Below, piece by piece: positions 27,601 through 35,164 of a stretch of DNA of 64,000 nucleotides. How positions within the stretch are numbered: position 1 is the first letter of the stretch; every line of letters begins with the position of its first letter. The DNA comes from Avoscillospira_A sp052117125 (GTDB lineage Bacteria > Bacillota > Clostridia > Oscillospirales > Oscillospiraceae): the NCBI RefSeq assembly GCF_052117125.1, contig NZ_JBQKJT010000009.1:93534-157533 (forward strand), written 5' to 3'. The position numbers were made by a program, and so were the translations under genes. Below the pieces are notes generated by a model that did not search any database, was not told the DNA's origin, and saw only the letters and a program-made list of their open reading frames with translations.

Positions 27601-28191
27601 CATGTCGCACATCTCCTTCAGGTCCTCGTAGTCCCAGATGGCGACCTTCTGGATCTCATGGGAGGTACGGAAGCCATCGAAGAAGTTCACGAAGGGGACG
27701 CGGCCCTTGATGGCGGCCAGATGGGCCACGGGAGCCAGGTCCATGACCTCCTGCACGTTGCCCTCAGCCAGCATAGCAAAACCGGTCTGACGGCAGGCCA
27801 TGACGTCGGAGTGGTCACCGAAGATGTTCAGGGCCTGAGCGGCAACAGTACGGGCGGAAACGTGGAACACGGTGGGCAGCAGCTCACCGGCGATCTTGTA
27901 CATGTTGGGGATCATCAGCAGCAGGCCCTGAGAAGCGGTGTAGGTGGTGGTCAGGGCGCCGGCGGCCAGGGAGCCGTGCACGGTACCGGCAGCACCGGCC
28001 TCGGACTGCATCTCAGCCACCTTGACGGTGGTGCCGAAGATGTTCTTAACGCCCTGGGCGGCCCACTGGTCGACGTAGTCAGCCATGGGGCTGGAAGGGG
28101 TGATGGGGTAGATGCCCGCCACTTCGGTAAAAGCGTACGACACATAGGCCGCAGCGTTGTTACCATCCATGGTTTTAAAATGTCTGGACAA
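24649..28191 (-). CDS. nifJ: Pyruvate:ferredoxin (flavodoxin) oxidoreductase
   Basis: Single-chain 1180-residue enzyme that oxidises pyruvate to acetyl-CoA and CO2, reducing ferredoxin: the central step of anaerobic fermentation. Domains run in the usual order: the N-terminal thiamine-binding/transketolase region (IYPITPSSPMADYVDQW), the gamma domain, two 4Fe-4S clusters (CIQCNNCAYVCPHAA and CMGCGVCAGACPEKV), then the C-terminal TPP domain with GSCAGCAET and GGDGWAYDIGFGGVDHV. Codon use is strikingly restricted compared with neighbours, typical of very high expression. The TTG at 28191 has AGGAGG nine bases upstream; an ATG seven codons later is the alternative. Confidence 0.97.
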   Translation of the reverse strand: MSRHFKTMDGNNAAAYVSYAFTEVAGIYPITPSSPMADYVDQWAAQGVKNIFGTTVKVAEMQSEAGAAGTVHGSLAAGALTTTYTASQGLLLMIPNMYKIAGELLPTVFHVSARTVAAQALNIFGDHSDVMACRQTGFAMLAEGNVQEVMDLAPVAHLAAIKGRVPFVNFFDGFRTSHEIQKVAIWDYEDLKEMCDMDAVNAFRKHALNPEHPNTRGSHENGDIFFQHREACNKYYDALPAIVEEYMGKINAKLGTDYQLFNYYGAPDADRVLIAMGSFCDVAEEVIDYMNAHGEKVGLVKVRLYRPFCADKLLAAIPTTATKIAVMDRTKEPGALGDPLYLDVVTAFANAGRKATIVGGRYGLGSKDTPPSSVFAVYNELKKDEPKRQFTIGIVDDVTHLSLPETAAPNTAAEGTIECKFWGLGGDGTVGANKNSIKIIGDHTDKYVQAYFQYDSKKTGGVTISHLRFGDHPIRAPYYVNKADFVACHNPSYVTKGFKMVNDVKPGGVFMINCQWSAEELAHHLNAETKRYIAENNVQLYTINAIDLAAQIGMGKRTNTILQSAFFTLAKVMPQEQAIEYMKEAAKKSYLKKGMDVVETNWKAIDAGATAFVKIDVPADWANAVDAPVEHKLEGKPELVKMVKEITLPVANMNGDSLPVSAFVDHVDGQFEQGASAYEKRGVAVMVPTWDSNKCIQCNNCAYVCPHAAIRPFALTEEEAKNAPASTKIVPIKAGKGKGVYSFAIGISPMDCMGCGVCAGACPEKVQALKMVPQEQELAQQDAFNYLVAKVAPKADMGSSKNVKESQFLQPMLEFSGSCAGCAETSYARLVTQLFGESMYISNATGCSSIWGGPAATSPYCTNFEGKGPAWSNSLFEDNAEHGYGMLLGQAAIRNRLAEKVREVMKKTSNEERKTLCKNYLDTMTDLKANGAAAKALIANLESDVCCDTVKEILQDKEYLAKKSVWIFGGDGWAYDIGFGGVDHVLASGQDVNIFVFDTQVYSNTGGQASKASNIGQVAQFAAAGKDIKSKSLSEIAMTYGYVYVAQVAMGADPAQTLKAIAEAEAYNGPSLIIGYAPCEMHSIKGGMQNCQKEMKRAVDCGYWNMFRYNPALKAEGKNPFTLDSKEPAGGYQEFLMNEARYSSLTRSFPERATELFAKSEELAKERYEHLMRLKALYEV

Positions 28192-28233
28192 CTTGATATA
28201 CCTCCTAAAAGTATAGTAATCTCAATCGAATAC

Positions 28234-28262
28234 ATTCTAGCACACTTTTTCCCGGCTGTAAA
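28234..28262 (-). promoter_or_regulatory. Promoter for nifJ
   Basis: On the minus strand TTTACA (28257-28262) and TAGAAT (28234-28239), spacer 17. The 375-base gap 28192-28566 otherwise holds AT-rich sequence near nifJ and the yifB promoter; no gene is supported in it. Confidence 0.75.
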
Positions 28263-28492
28263 TTGTGATTTATAAATTAATATTTTTTTATCGACCTAAT
28301 AGATAATTTGACGGCTGGCGGCGAACATTGGTACATGATGGAAGAACTGTGAAAAGACAAACCGGCGGCCCATCATGCTTTCGGAGTTGGCCAAGGAACA
28401 GGCAGCCGCACGCCAAAGCATACAGGAGCATGCCGATGTAAGTGTTCGCGCTGAAGGCATTGGGACCGCGGTGCGGTTTTTACTGCCTGTCA

Positions 28493-28521
28493 TTGCAATT
28501 TCAGCGGGTCTGTTGTATAGT
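28493..28521 (+). promoter_or_regulatory. Promoter for yifB
   Basis: TTGCAA (28493-28498) and TATAGT (28516-28521) with a 17-base spacer, 46 bases before the yifB start. Confidence 0.7.
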
Positions 28522-28566
28522 AAACCATGTATTCTGGGTGCTGTGCGCCCAAGAGGGGGGAACTGT

Positions 28567-30090
28567 ATGCTGTGCAGCGTCCGTTCCCTGGGCCTGACGG
28601 GTCTCAACGGCTACGAGGTTCAGGTGGAATGCTATATTTCCAACGGCCTGCCGGGATTTGATGTGGTGGGTCTGCCCGACGCCGCCGTCAAGGAGGCACG
28701 GGACCGGGTCCGGGCCGCGGTCAAAAACTGCGGCTTCCGTTTTCCCGTCAGCCGCATTACGCTGAATCTGGCCCCGGCGGGCACCAAAAAGTCCGGCACC
28801 ATCTATGATTTGCCCATTCTGCTGGGCATTCTGGCGGCCACAGACTGCGTCAAGCTGCCGTCGGAGCCGTCGGCGTTTTTGGGGGAGTTGAGCTTGGAGG
28901 GGGGCTTGCGGCCGGTGGAAGGCGTGTTGCCCATGGCCATGGCGGCCCGGGATGCCGGTATCAAGGCGCTGTATTTGCCTGCCGCCAATGCCGCTGAGGC
29001 CACCCTGGCCGACGGCCTGACGGTGTACCCGGTGGAGACGGTCCGGCAGCTGGCGGCCCATCTGCGGGGCGAACAGCGGATGGAACCGGCCCCGGTGTGG
29101 ACGCCGGCCCCATCGGCGGGAACCCATCTGGACTATGCCGACGTAAAAGGGCAGCAGGGGGGCAAACGGGCGTTGGAGGTGGCAGCCGCAGGCGGACACA
29201 ATATCCTGCTGGTGGGGCCGCCGGGCTCCGGCAAGAGTATGCTTGCCAAACGACTGCCGTCGATTCTGCCGGATATGACCCGGACGGAGTCCCTGGAGGT
29301 CACCAAGATTCACTCCATCCTGGGACTGGTGCAGCCGGAGTCGCCCTTGGTGACGGAACGGCCCTTCCGCAGTCCGCATCACACCATTTCTCCGGCGGGA
29401 CTCAGCGGCGGCGGCACCACCCTCCGGCCCGGTGAAATCTCCCTGGCCCATCGGGGCGTTCTGTTTCTGGATGAGCTGCCGGAGTTTCGCAAAGACGCCC
29501 TGGAGGTGCTGCGCCAACCGTTGGAGGACGGTGTGGTGACCATTTCCCGCGTCAGCGGCACCGTATCATATCCCAGCGAGTTTATGCTGGTGTGCGCCAT
29601 GAATCCCTGCAAATGCGGCTGGTACGGCGATCCCGGCGGCCGCTGCACCTGTTCCCGCCAGTCGGTGCGCAGCTATCTGAGCCGCATCAGCGGGCCGCTG
29701 CTGGACCGAATCGACATTATGGTGGAGATTCCGGCCCTGCCCTTCACGGACCTGACGGGAGAAGAACGGGCGGAACCGTCGGCGGCCATCCGGCAGCGGG
29801 TCAACGACGCACGGAAGCGGCAGCAGGACCGGTTTGGACCGGGGGAGCACAGCTGCAATGCCCAAATGGGACCGGCAGAGCTGCGGGAGTTTTGCCGTCT
29901 GGACGAGGCTTCCGCATCGCTGATGCAGGCGGCCTTTGAACGGCTGGGGCTGACGGCCCGCAGCTATGACCGTATTTTGAAGGTGGCCCGGACCGTGGCC
30001 GACCTGGACGGCAGCGAATCGATTGGACCCCAGCACATTGCCGAGGCCATTCGCTACCGGACGTTCCGTTTTGATGGAACGCAACCATAA
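28567..30090 (+). CDS. YifB/ComM-family Mg-chelatase-like AAA+ ATPase
   Basis: 507-residue AAA+ protein of the YifB/ComM family; ComM in Gram-negatives is a branch-migration helicase used in transformation. An N-terminal ChlI-like domain (GLPGFDVVGLPDAAVKEARDRV) is followed by Walker A (VGPPGSGKSMLAKRLP, about residue 220), Walker B (GVLFLDELPEF), the MNPCKCGWYGD cysteine block and the C-terminal lid. The ATG at 28567 follows AGAGGGGGGAACTGT. An in-frame upstream extension is rejected because the promoter lies in it. Likely first gene of yifB-thiI-pncC. Confidence 0.92.
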   Translation: MLCSVRSLGLTGLNGYEVQVECYISNGLPGFDVVGLPDAAVKEARDRVRAAVKNCGFRFPVSRITLNLAPAGTKKSGTIYDLPILLGILAATDCVKLPSEPSAFLGELSLEGGLRPVEGVLPMAMAARDAGIKALYLPAANAAEATLADGLTVYPVETVRQLAAHLRGEQRMEPAPVWTPAPSAGTHLDYADVKGQQGGKRALEVAAAGGHNILLVGPPGSGKSMLAKRLPSILPDMTRTESLEVTKIHSILGLVQPESPLVTERPFRSPHHTISPAGLSGGGTTLRPGEISLAHRGVLFLDELPEFRKDALEVLRQPLEDGVVTISRVSGTVSYPSEFMLVCAMNPCKCGWYGDPGGRCTCSRQSVRSYLSRISGPLLDRIDIMVEIPALPFTDLTGEERAEPSAAIRQRVNDARKRQQDRFGPGEHSCNAQMGPAELREFCRLDEASASLMQAAFERLGLTARSYDRILKVARTVADLDGSESIGPQHIAEAIRYRTFRFDGTQP

Positions 30091-30105
30091 CCAACGGAAG
30101 GAATT

Positions 30106-31302
30106 ATGACTATGAACGAGATTTTTCTGCTGAAGCTGGGCGAGGTTGTGCTGAAGGGCCTCAACCGCTTTTCCTTTGAAAATAAACTGAAATCCAATAT
30201 TGCCCGCCGGATGCGGCCTTACGGCAGTTTCAATGTCCACATTGCCCAGTCCACCATCTACGTGGAGCCGCAGAACGATGACTGCGATGTGGATGGCGCA
30301 TGGGATGCCTGTCATACGGTGTTCGGCATCGCCGCTATTTGCCGGTGCCGCCCCTGTGAGAAGAACCTGGACGCCATTTTCCAGGCGGTGGAGGACTATC
30401 TGGGTGATGACCTCTCCATGGCCCGGAGTTTCAAGGTGGAGTCTAAGCGGGCCGACAAGCGGTTCCCAATGACTTCCATTCAGCTGTCCCAGGAGATCGG
30501 CGGCCGGATTGCCGAGGCGTTCCCTCAAGTGGCCGTAGATGTTCACAACCCGGACTATACAGTGTATGTGGAGGTCCGGGAGCAGGCGGCCTATGTCCAC
30601 GGTCCCGCCGAGCCCGGCGCCGGTGGCCTGCCTACGGGTATGGGCGGCCGGGCCGCGGTACTGCTGTCCGGCGGCATCGACAGCCCTGTGGCCGGTTATA
30701 TGATTGCCAAGCGGGGCGTGGAAATTGAGTCCATCCACTTCTTCTCCTATCCCTATACGTCCGAGCAGGCCAAGGAAAAGGTGCTGGAGCTGGCCCGGCT
30801 CATGACCCGCTACAGCGGCCGGATGACCGTCAATGTGGTGGGCTTCACCAAAGTGCAGGAGGTCATCCGGGACCAGTGCCCCGAGGAGTATTTTACCATT
30901 ATCATGCGCCGTTTTATGATGCGCATTGCCGAAAAAATTGCCCGGCAGGACGGTTGCAAGTGTCTCGTCACCGGTGAGAACCTGGGCCAGGTGGCCAGCC
31001 AGACCATGGAGGCCATGGCCGTCACCGGCGCTGTGGTGGATATGCCGCTGTTCCATCCGCTGATCGGTATGGATAAAAAGGATATCATTGCCATTGCTCA
31101 GAAAATCGGCACCCTGGAGACGTCCATTCTGCCCTATGAGGACTGCTGCACCGTCTTTACGCCCCGGCATCCCAAGACGAAGCCCTCTCTGCGGGAGGTG
31201 GAAGCCATCGAGGCCAAAATGGATGTGGAGGGTCTGGTGGCCCACGCCATCGAGAATACGGAGAAAGTGACGGTGCGATACCATGGCGGCGGCAACGGCT
31301 GA
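30106..31302 (+). CDS. thiI: tRNA 4-thiouridine sulfurtransferase ThiI
   Basis: Adenylates and thiolates U8 of tRNA and can pass sulfur to thiamine synthesis. The N-terminal ferredoxin-like/THUMP region covers about residues 1-165 and the PP-loop motif SGGIDSPVAGYM starts near residue 187. The 398-residue protein ends without a rhodanese domain, the short form common in Firmicutes. GGAAGGAATT precedes the ATG. Its 3' end overlaps the next gene by 20 bases. Confidence 0.95.
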   Translation: MTMNEIFLLKLGEVVLKGLNRFSFENKLKSNIARRMRPYGSFNVHIAQSTIYVEPQNDDCDVDGAWDACHTVFGIAAICRCRPCEKNLDAIFQAVEDYLGDDLSMARSFKVESKRADKRFPMTSIQLSQEIGGRIAEAFPQVAVDVHNPDYTVYVEVREQAAYVHGPAEPGAGGLPTGMGGRAAVLLSGGIDSPVAGYMIAKRGVEIESIHFFSYPYTSEQAKEKVLELARLMTRYSGRMTVNVVGFTKVQEVIRDQCPEEYFTIIMRRFMMRIAEKIARQDGCKCLVTGENLGQVASQTMEAMAVTGAVVDMPLFHPLIGMDKKDIIAIAQKIGTLETSILPYEDCCTVFTPRHPKTKPSLREVEAIEAKMDVEGLVAHAIENTEKVTVRYHGGGNG

Positions 31303-31753
31303 ATCGGTGGTGGCCGCCCTGAAAGCGGCGGAGAAGACCGTGGCCACAGCGGAGTCCTGTACCGGCGGTCTCCTGGGCAAGCTGCTGACCGATGTGGCAG
31401 GCAGCTCCGCCGTCTACCCCGGCGGCGTCATCAGCTACAGCTGTGCCGTGAAACACCGCTATCTGGGCGTGGACCAACGGGACCTGGATACGCTGGGTCC
31501 GGTGTCCAAGCCGGTGGCCCGGCAGATGGCCGAGGGCATCCGGGCGGGCATGAAGGCTGACTTCGGCATCGGCATTACGGGGCTGGCAGGCCCCGATTCC
31601 GACGAATCCGGTCGCCCGGTGGGGCTGGTCTATGTGGCACTGGCCGGAGAAGGGTGGACCATCTGCGAGGAACTCCACCTGTCCGGCGACCGGACAGCCA
31701 TCCGGCAGGCAGCTTGTGAACGGGCCTTGGCTCTGCTGGCCGACGCCCTTTAA
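31283..31753 (+). CDS. pncC: CinA C-terminal family nicotinamide-nucleotide amidohydrolase (PncC)
   Basis: Deamidates nicotinamide mononucleotide in pyridine nucleotide salvage. The 156-residue protein is the stand-alone CinA_C domain with ATAESCTGGLLG (catalytic Ser/Lys region), GGVISYSCAVK and GIGITGLAGPD. It lacks the N-terminal MoCF-like domain of full CinA. The ATG lies inside the thiI end in another frame, so translation is probably coupled. Confidence 0.88.
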   Translation: MAAATAESVVAALKAAEKTVATAESCTGGLLGKLLTDVAGSSAVYPGGVISYSCAVKHRYLGVDQRDLDTLGPVSKPVARQMAEGIRAGMKADFGIGITGLAGPDSDESGRPVGLVYVALAGEGWTICEELHLSGDRTAIRQAACERALALLADAL

Positions 31754-31768
31754 ATAATGGAATCTAAC

Positions 31769-31811
31769 AAAAAGAACCGTGCAGTTCAGTTCGACTGCAC
31801 GGTTCTTTTTT
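31769..31811. terminator. Bidirectional terminator between pncC and the LRR gene
   Basis: 17-bp A/T-capped stem (31769-31785 with 31794-31810) with A and T runs at its ends, serving the two convergent genes. Confidence 0.93.
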
Positions 31812-31815
31812 ACGA

Positions 31816-33489
31816 TTATTCGGTTGTGGTGGTGGTAGCGGTGGGATCGTAGTTGACGATGATTCCCATTCCCTGGAGCTTGCTCACATCGGTCACCGGA
31901 TCGCCGAAGGCGTCCACCTGCACCAGATTATTGCAGCTGGTCAGGGGACTTAAATCACTGACCTGATTATAGTCGATGTTGACATAGTTGAGGATGGGCA
32001 GATTGCTGAGACCCGACACACTGGTGATGGTGTTGTGGGCCACGGAAATATGCGTCAACGATGCGGCGGCGGAGAAGTCCGGCAGGGAGACGATGGCATT
32101 ATAGTCGGCTTTCAGGGTCTGTAGAGACGAAAGCTTCGCCAAGGGGGACAGGTCCACCACTGTGTTGTTGCACACGTCCACCGTCTCCAGGGCGGTGCAG
32201 GAGGCCAGGGGGGCCAAATCCACCAGCTTGTTCTGCTTGGCCAGCAGGGAGGTCAGAGTTGTTTTGTTGCTCAGGGGCGATAGACTGCTGACCTGATTGC
32301 CGGTAATATCCAAGGTCTCCAGGGCTTCCATGGAAGCCAGGGGGGCAATGGTGGTCAACGTGTTGGAGCTGAGATTCAGCGATTTGAGGGCTGTCAGACT
32401 GCTGAGGGAGGAAATGTCGGAAATGACATTGCCCGACAGGTCCAAAGATTCCAACGTGACCAGGGGGGACAGGGCCGACACATCGGTGAGGGTGCAGCCG
32501 CTGAGCGACAGCGTCTTGAGCTTCGGCAGCTGGGCGATGGCCGACAAACCGCCGGAGGAAACGGTGCAGCCCGACAGATTCAGCGTTTCCAGATTGGTCA
32601 GATTGGAGAGAATGGAGAAATCCATGCCATAGGCGTCGTGGATGGTCAGAGAGGTGAGACCGGTGCAGTGCTCCAGATCGGAGAGATTCCGGACGTCGCC
32701 GTTCAGCTCCAACGTGGTCAGAGACCACAATTCGTTGGTCATGACGGGGGTGCCGTCCTCCTTACCCAACATCTGCCGGACGACGCTTTCCACAGCCTCA
32801 TCGGCAAAGGTGGCCTCCTCAATGACACCGCCGATGGTGTAGGTACCGGTGACGGCTTGGCTGACCAGACCGTCCTCGGAGACCACAATGGCGACCACCG
32901 TTGTTTCACCGGCGGGCAGATGGATCGGCTCTGTGTACAGCTCATCGTCCATGGAGGGATAGCAGCCCTGGGTGGACAGATAGGCATTGTGGCCGGAATA
33001 GGACAGGGATACGTCGATATATTCGGTGTAATAGCCCGGTTCCGGCTGCAAAACGGGGGCGTCGGGCCGCAGCTCCTGCAATTGGGCGCGGATTTCCTCG
33101 TTTGCCGTCCGGGTCAGCATCTGGTCGGCGTCCAAGAGCTTGTCTTGGGCGACATAGACCCGGGACAGGGCCAGATACAGGTCCAGTTCACTGGGATTGG
33201 CAGTGATGGCGGTGACCAGGGTGTACTCGGCCTTGGTGAAATTTCCGGAGCCCTCATAGGCCTGGGCCAGCTTCAATGCAAGTTCCGGGTTGTCGGAGGA
33301 GACAATACCGGCCCGACGGTAGTTGGTGACGGCGCTGGAGTAATTGCCTTCGGCCAGGGCGGCGTCGGCGCGGTTCATGAAAAACTCCTGGGTGATATCG
33401 GGGCGGAAGACCAACAGGAACAAAATGGCTCCGGCCAACAACAGCACCACCAGCAGGATGGGGATGATGATTTTCAGCAAACGCTTCAT
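31816..33489 (-). CDS. Membrane-anchored TPR/leucine-rich-repeat protein
   Basis: 557-residue extracytoplasmic protein with one N-terminal membrane helix (about residues 6-28). Then come TPR-like helices (about 38-140; NRADAALAEGNYSSAVTNYRRAG), a chitobiase-type C-terminal beta domain (about 150-225; VLQPEPGYYTEYIDVSLSYS), and about ten internalin-type leucine-rich repeats of 21-22 residues (about 255-545) with the pattern LxxLxLSxNxIxDIS. A lysine/arginine pair before the helix fits an anchor rather than a cleaved signal. The ATG at 33489 follows TTGGAG; an in-frame ATG ten codons earlier lacks a site. Its own consensus promoter implies substantial expression. A role in surface adhesion or protein assembly is inference. 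Confidence 0.85.
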   Translation of the reverse strand: MKRLLKIIIPILLVVLLLAGAILFLLVFRPDITQEFFMNRADAALAEGNYSSAVTNYRRAGIVSSDNPELALKLAQAYEGSGNFTKAEYTLVTAITANPSELDLYLALSRVYVAQDKLLDADQMLTRTANEEIRAQLQELRPDAPVLQPEPGYYTEYIDVSLSYSGHNAYLSTQGCYPSMDDELYTEPIHLPAGETTVVAIVVSEDGLVSQAVTGTYTIGGVIEEATFADEAVESVVRQMLGKEDGTPVMTNELWSLTTLELNGDVRNLSDLEHCTGLTSLTIHDAYGMDFSILSNLTNLETLNLSGCTVSSGGLSAIAQLPKLKTLSLSGCTLTDVSALSPLVTLESLDLSGNVISDISSLSSLTALKSLNLSSNTLTTIAPLASMEALETLDITGNQVSSLSPLSNKTTLTSLLAKQNKLVDLAPLASCTALETVDVCNNTVVDLSPLAKLSSLQTLKADYNAIVSLPDFSAAASLTHISVAHNTITSVSGLSNLPILNYVNIDYNQVSDLSPLTSCNNLVQVDAFGDPVTDVSKLQGMGIIVNYDPTATTTTTE

Positions 33490-33522
33490 AATGCAGCTCC
33501 AATCCAATATAAACTCCATATC

Positions 33523-33551
33523 ATTATACCTGCATGGTGGAAACGTGTCAA
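33523..33551 (-). promoter_or_regulatory. Consensus promoter for the LRR protein gene
   Basis: Minus strand: perfect TTGACA (33546-33551), 17 bases, perfect TATAAT (33523-33528). Confidence 0.9.
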
Positions 33552-33574
33552 GTTACGGCGCCGGAACGCAGAAC

Positions 33575-33602
33575 GGGACGCCGCATCGTTGCGCGGCGTC
33601 CC
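33575..33602 (-). terminator. Hairpin after citrate synthase gene
   Basis: Perfect 10-bp GC-rich stem (33575-33584 with 33593-33602), ten bases past the stop codon. No T run follows on the minus strand, so termination may be partial. Confidence 0.5.
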
Positions 33603-33611
33603 AGATGACGA

Positions 33612-34991
33612 CTATTTTCTCTCGGCCAGGGGGATATAATCCTGATGGGTGAAGATGGCGCGGTAGGCCGGACGCATGATGCGGCCGCTGGTCATGACCT
33701 CTTCGATGCGGTGGGCGCACCAGCCGGTGATCCGGGCCATGGCAAACAGGGGGGTAAACAGTTCCTGCGGGATGCCCAGCATGGTGTAGACCAGACCGGA
33801 GTAGAAGTCCACATTGGCGCACATGACTTTCTTTTTGCCGGTGACCTCGGCGAAGAGGTCGGGACTTAGCCGCTCGATGGACTCCAGCAGCTCAAATTCC
33901 TCCAGCAGACCGGTCTTTTCGGCCAAAGAACGGGCATACTTTTTCAGCAGCGTGGCTCTGGGGTCGGAAATGGTGTAGATGGCGTGGCCCATGCCGTAGA
34001 TAAGGCCGGAACCGTCGCCGGCTTCCTTGCGCAGAATCTTACGCAGATAGTCGGATACTTCGTTGTCGTCTTTCCAGTTTTTCACGTTGGCCTTGATTTC
34101 GGAAAACTGAGTCATGACCTGATTGTTGGCGCCGCCGTGCTTGGGGCCTTTCAGGGAACCCACTGCGGCGGAGATGGCCGAATAGGTATCGGTGCCCGTG
34201 GAGGACAGGACGCGGCAGGTAAAGGTGGAGTTGTTGCCGCCGCCGTGCTCGGCGTGGATCACCAGGCACAGGTCCAGGAGCTTGGCCTCCTCATCGGTGT
34301 ACTTCTGGCTGGGGCGGATGGCCCGCAGGAAGTTCTCGGCGATGGACAGGCCCTTGACGGGGCGGTGCAGATAGAGGCTTTTGTCGTTGAAATAGTGCTG
34401 CCGCGCCGCATAGGAATGGGCGATGATGATGGGGAACCGGGCGATCAGCTGGGAGCACTGGCGGACCATGTTCTCCAGAGAAGTCTCATCGGGGTTGGGG
34501 TCCGAGGAGTAGAGGGCCAGGACCGCGCGGCCCAGCTGGTTCATGATATCCCGGGAGGGATGCTTGAGGATCATATCCTCGGTGAAGTTATCGGGCAGGG
34601 CCATGTTGTCATAGAGGAAGTTCTGGAACATGTCCAGCTCCTCAGCATTGGGCAGGCGGCCCAGCAGCAGCAGAAACGCCGTCTCTTCAAAACCGAAGCG
34701 GTTTTCCTTGCGGTAACCCTCTACCAGCTCCGAAACCTCGTAGCCGGCATAGGAGAGGTGACCTTCCATGGGAATCCGCTCGCCGTCGAGAATGGAGTAA
34801 CCGAGGACGTTGCCCACTTTGGTGTAGCCGATCATAACGCCGGTGCCGTCGGCATTGCGCAGACCACGCTTAACATCCACATTATCCCGCATCATTCTGG
34901 ACAGGGCTTCCGAGGTGTTGCGGTCGATCCCGGCGAAAAGGCTGCGCATATACTCACGATTTTTTTCAGAATATGCAGTATTGATGTCCAT
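33612..34991 (-). CDS. Citrate synthase
   Basis: Condenses acetyl-CoA and oxaloacetate; in an anaerobe with an incomplete citric acid cycle this normally feeds 2-oxoglutarate and glutamate synthesis. Catalytic regions are HAEHGGGNNSTF (His) and GMGHAIYTISDPR (second His and the downstream Asp region). The 459-residue protein is the long form seen in Clostridia. Of two near ATGs, 35000 directly abuts AGGAGG, whereas 34991 is nine bases from it and is preferred. No aconitase or isocitrate dehydrogenase gene is nearby. A 2-methylcitrate synthase activity cannot be excluded. Confidence 0.93.
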   Translation of the reverse strand: MDINTAYSEKNREYMRSLFAGIDRNTSEALSRMMRDNVDVKRGLRNADGTGVMIGYTKVGNVLGYSILDGERIPMEGHLSYAGYEVSELVEGYRKENRFGFEETAFLLLLGRLPNAEELDMFQNFLYDNMALPDNFTEDMILKHPSRDIMNQLGRAVLALYSSDPNPDETSLENMVRQCSQLIARFPIIIAHSYAARQHYFNDKSLYLHRPVKGLSIAENFLRAIRPSQKYTDEEAKLLDLCLVIHAEHGGGNNSTFTCRVLSSTGTDTYSAISAAVGSLKGPKHGGANNQVMTQFSEIKANVKNWKDDNEVSDYLRKILRKEAGDGSGLIYGMGHAIYTISDPRATLLKKYARSLAEKTGLLEEFELLESIERLSPDLFAEVTGKKKVMCANVDFYSGLVYTMLGIPQELFTPLFAMARITGWCAHRIEEVMTSGRIMRPAYRAIFTHQDYIPLAERK

Positions 34992-35020
34992 GTGCTTCAT
35001 CCTCCTTGAAATTTGAATAC

Positions 35021-35049
35021 AGTATAACAGATAAATATCAGTCCGTCAA
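35021..35049 (-). promoter_or_regulatory. Promoter for citrate synthase
   Basis: Minus strand: TTGACG (35044-35049), 17 bases, TATACT (35021-35026). The surrounding 150 bases are very AT-rich compared with the genes. Confidence 0.8.
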
Positions 35050-35164
35050 CGTCATAATTGATAGAATTAAAACAAATATTGCAAAAATATTTTATCTGAT
35101 AAAGAAATAAAAGAAAAGAAATGAATAATTCTGAAATGCAACTTGCAAAATGGAGGGAAATGCT

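Noticed and set aside
24424..28275. 1283-codon open frame antisense to nifJ
   Set aside because: It is repetitive in composition, rich in Gly/Val/Leu without family motifs, and mirrors the strongly biased codons of nifJ, which has clear iron-sulfur and TPP motifs.
28375..28566. N-terminal extension of yifB
   Set aside because: A sigma-A promoter lies inside it and the family starts at the 28567 ATG.
28296..28607. Minus-strand open frame between nifJ and yifB
   Set aside because: No ribosome site or motif; overlaps the yifB promoter and start.
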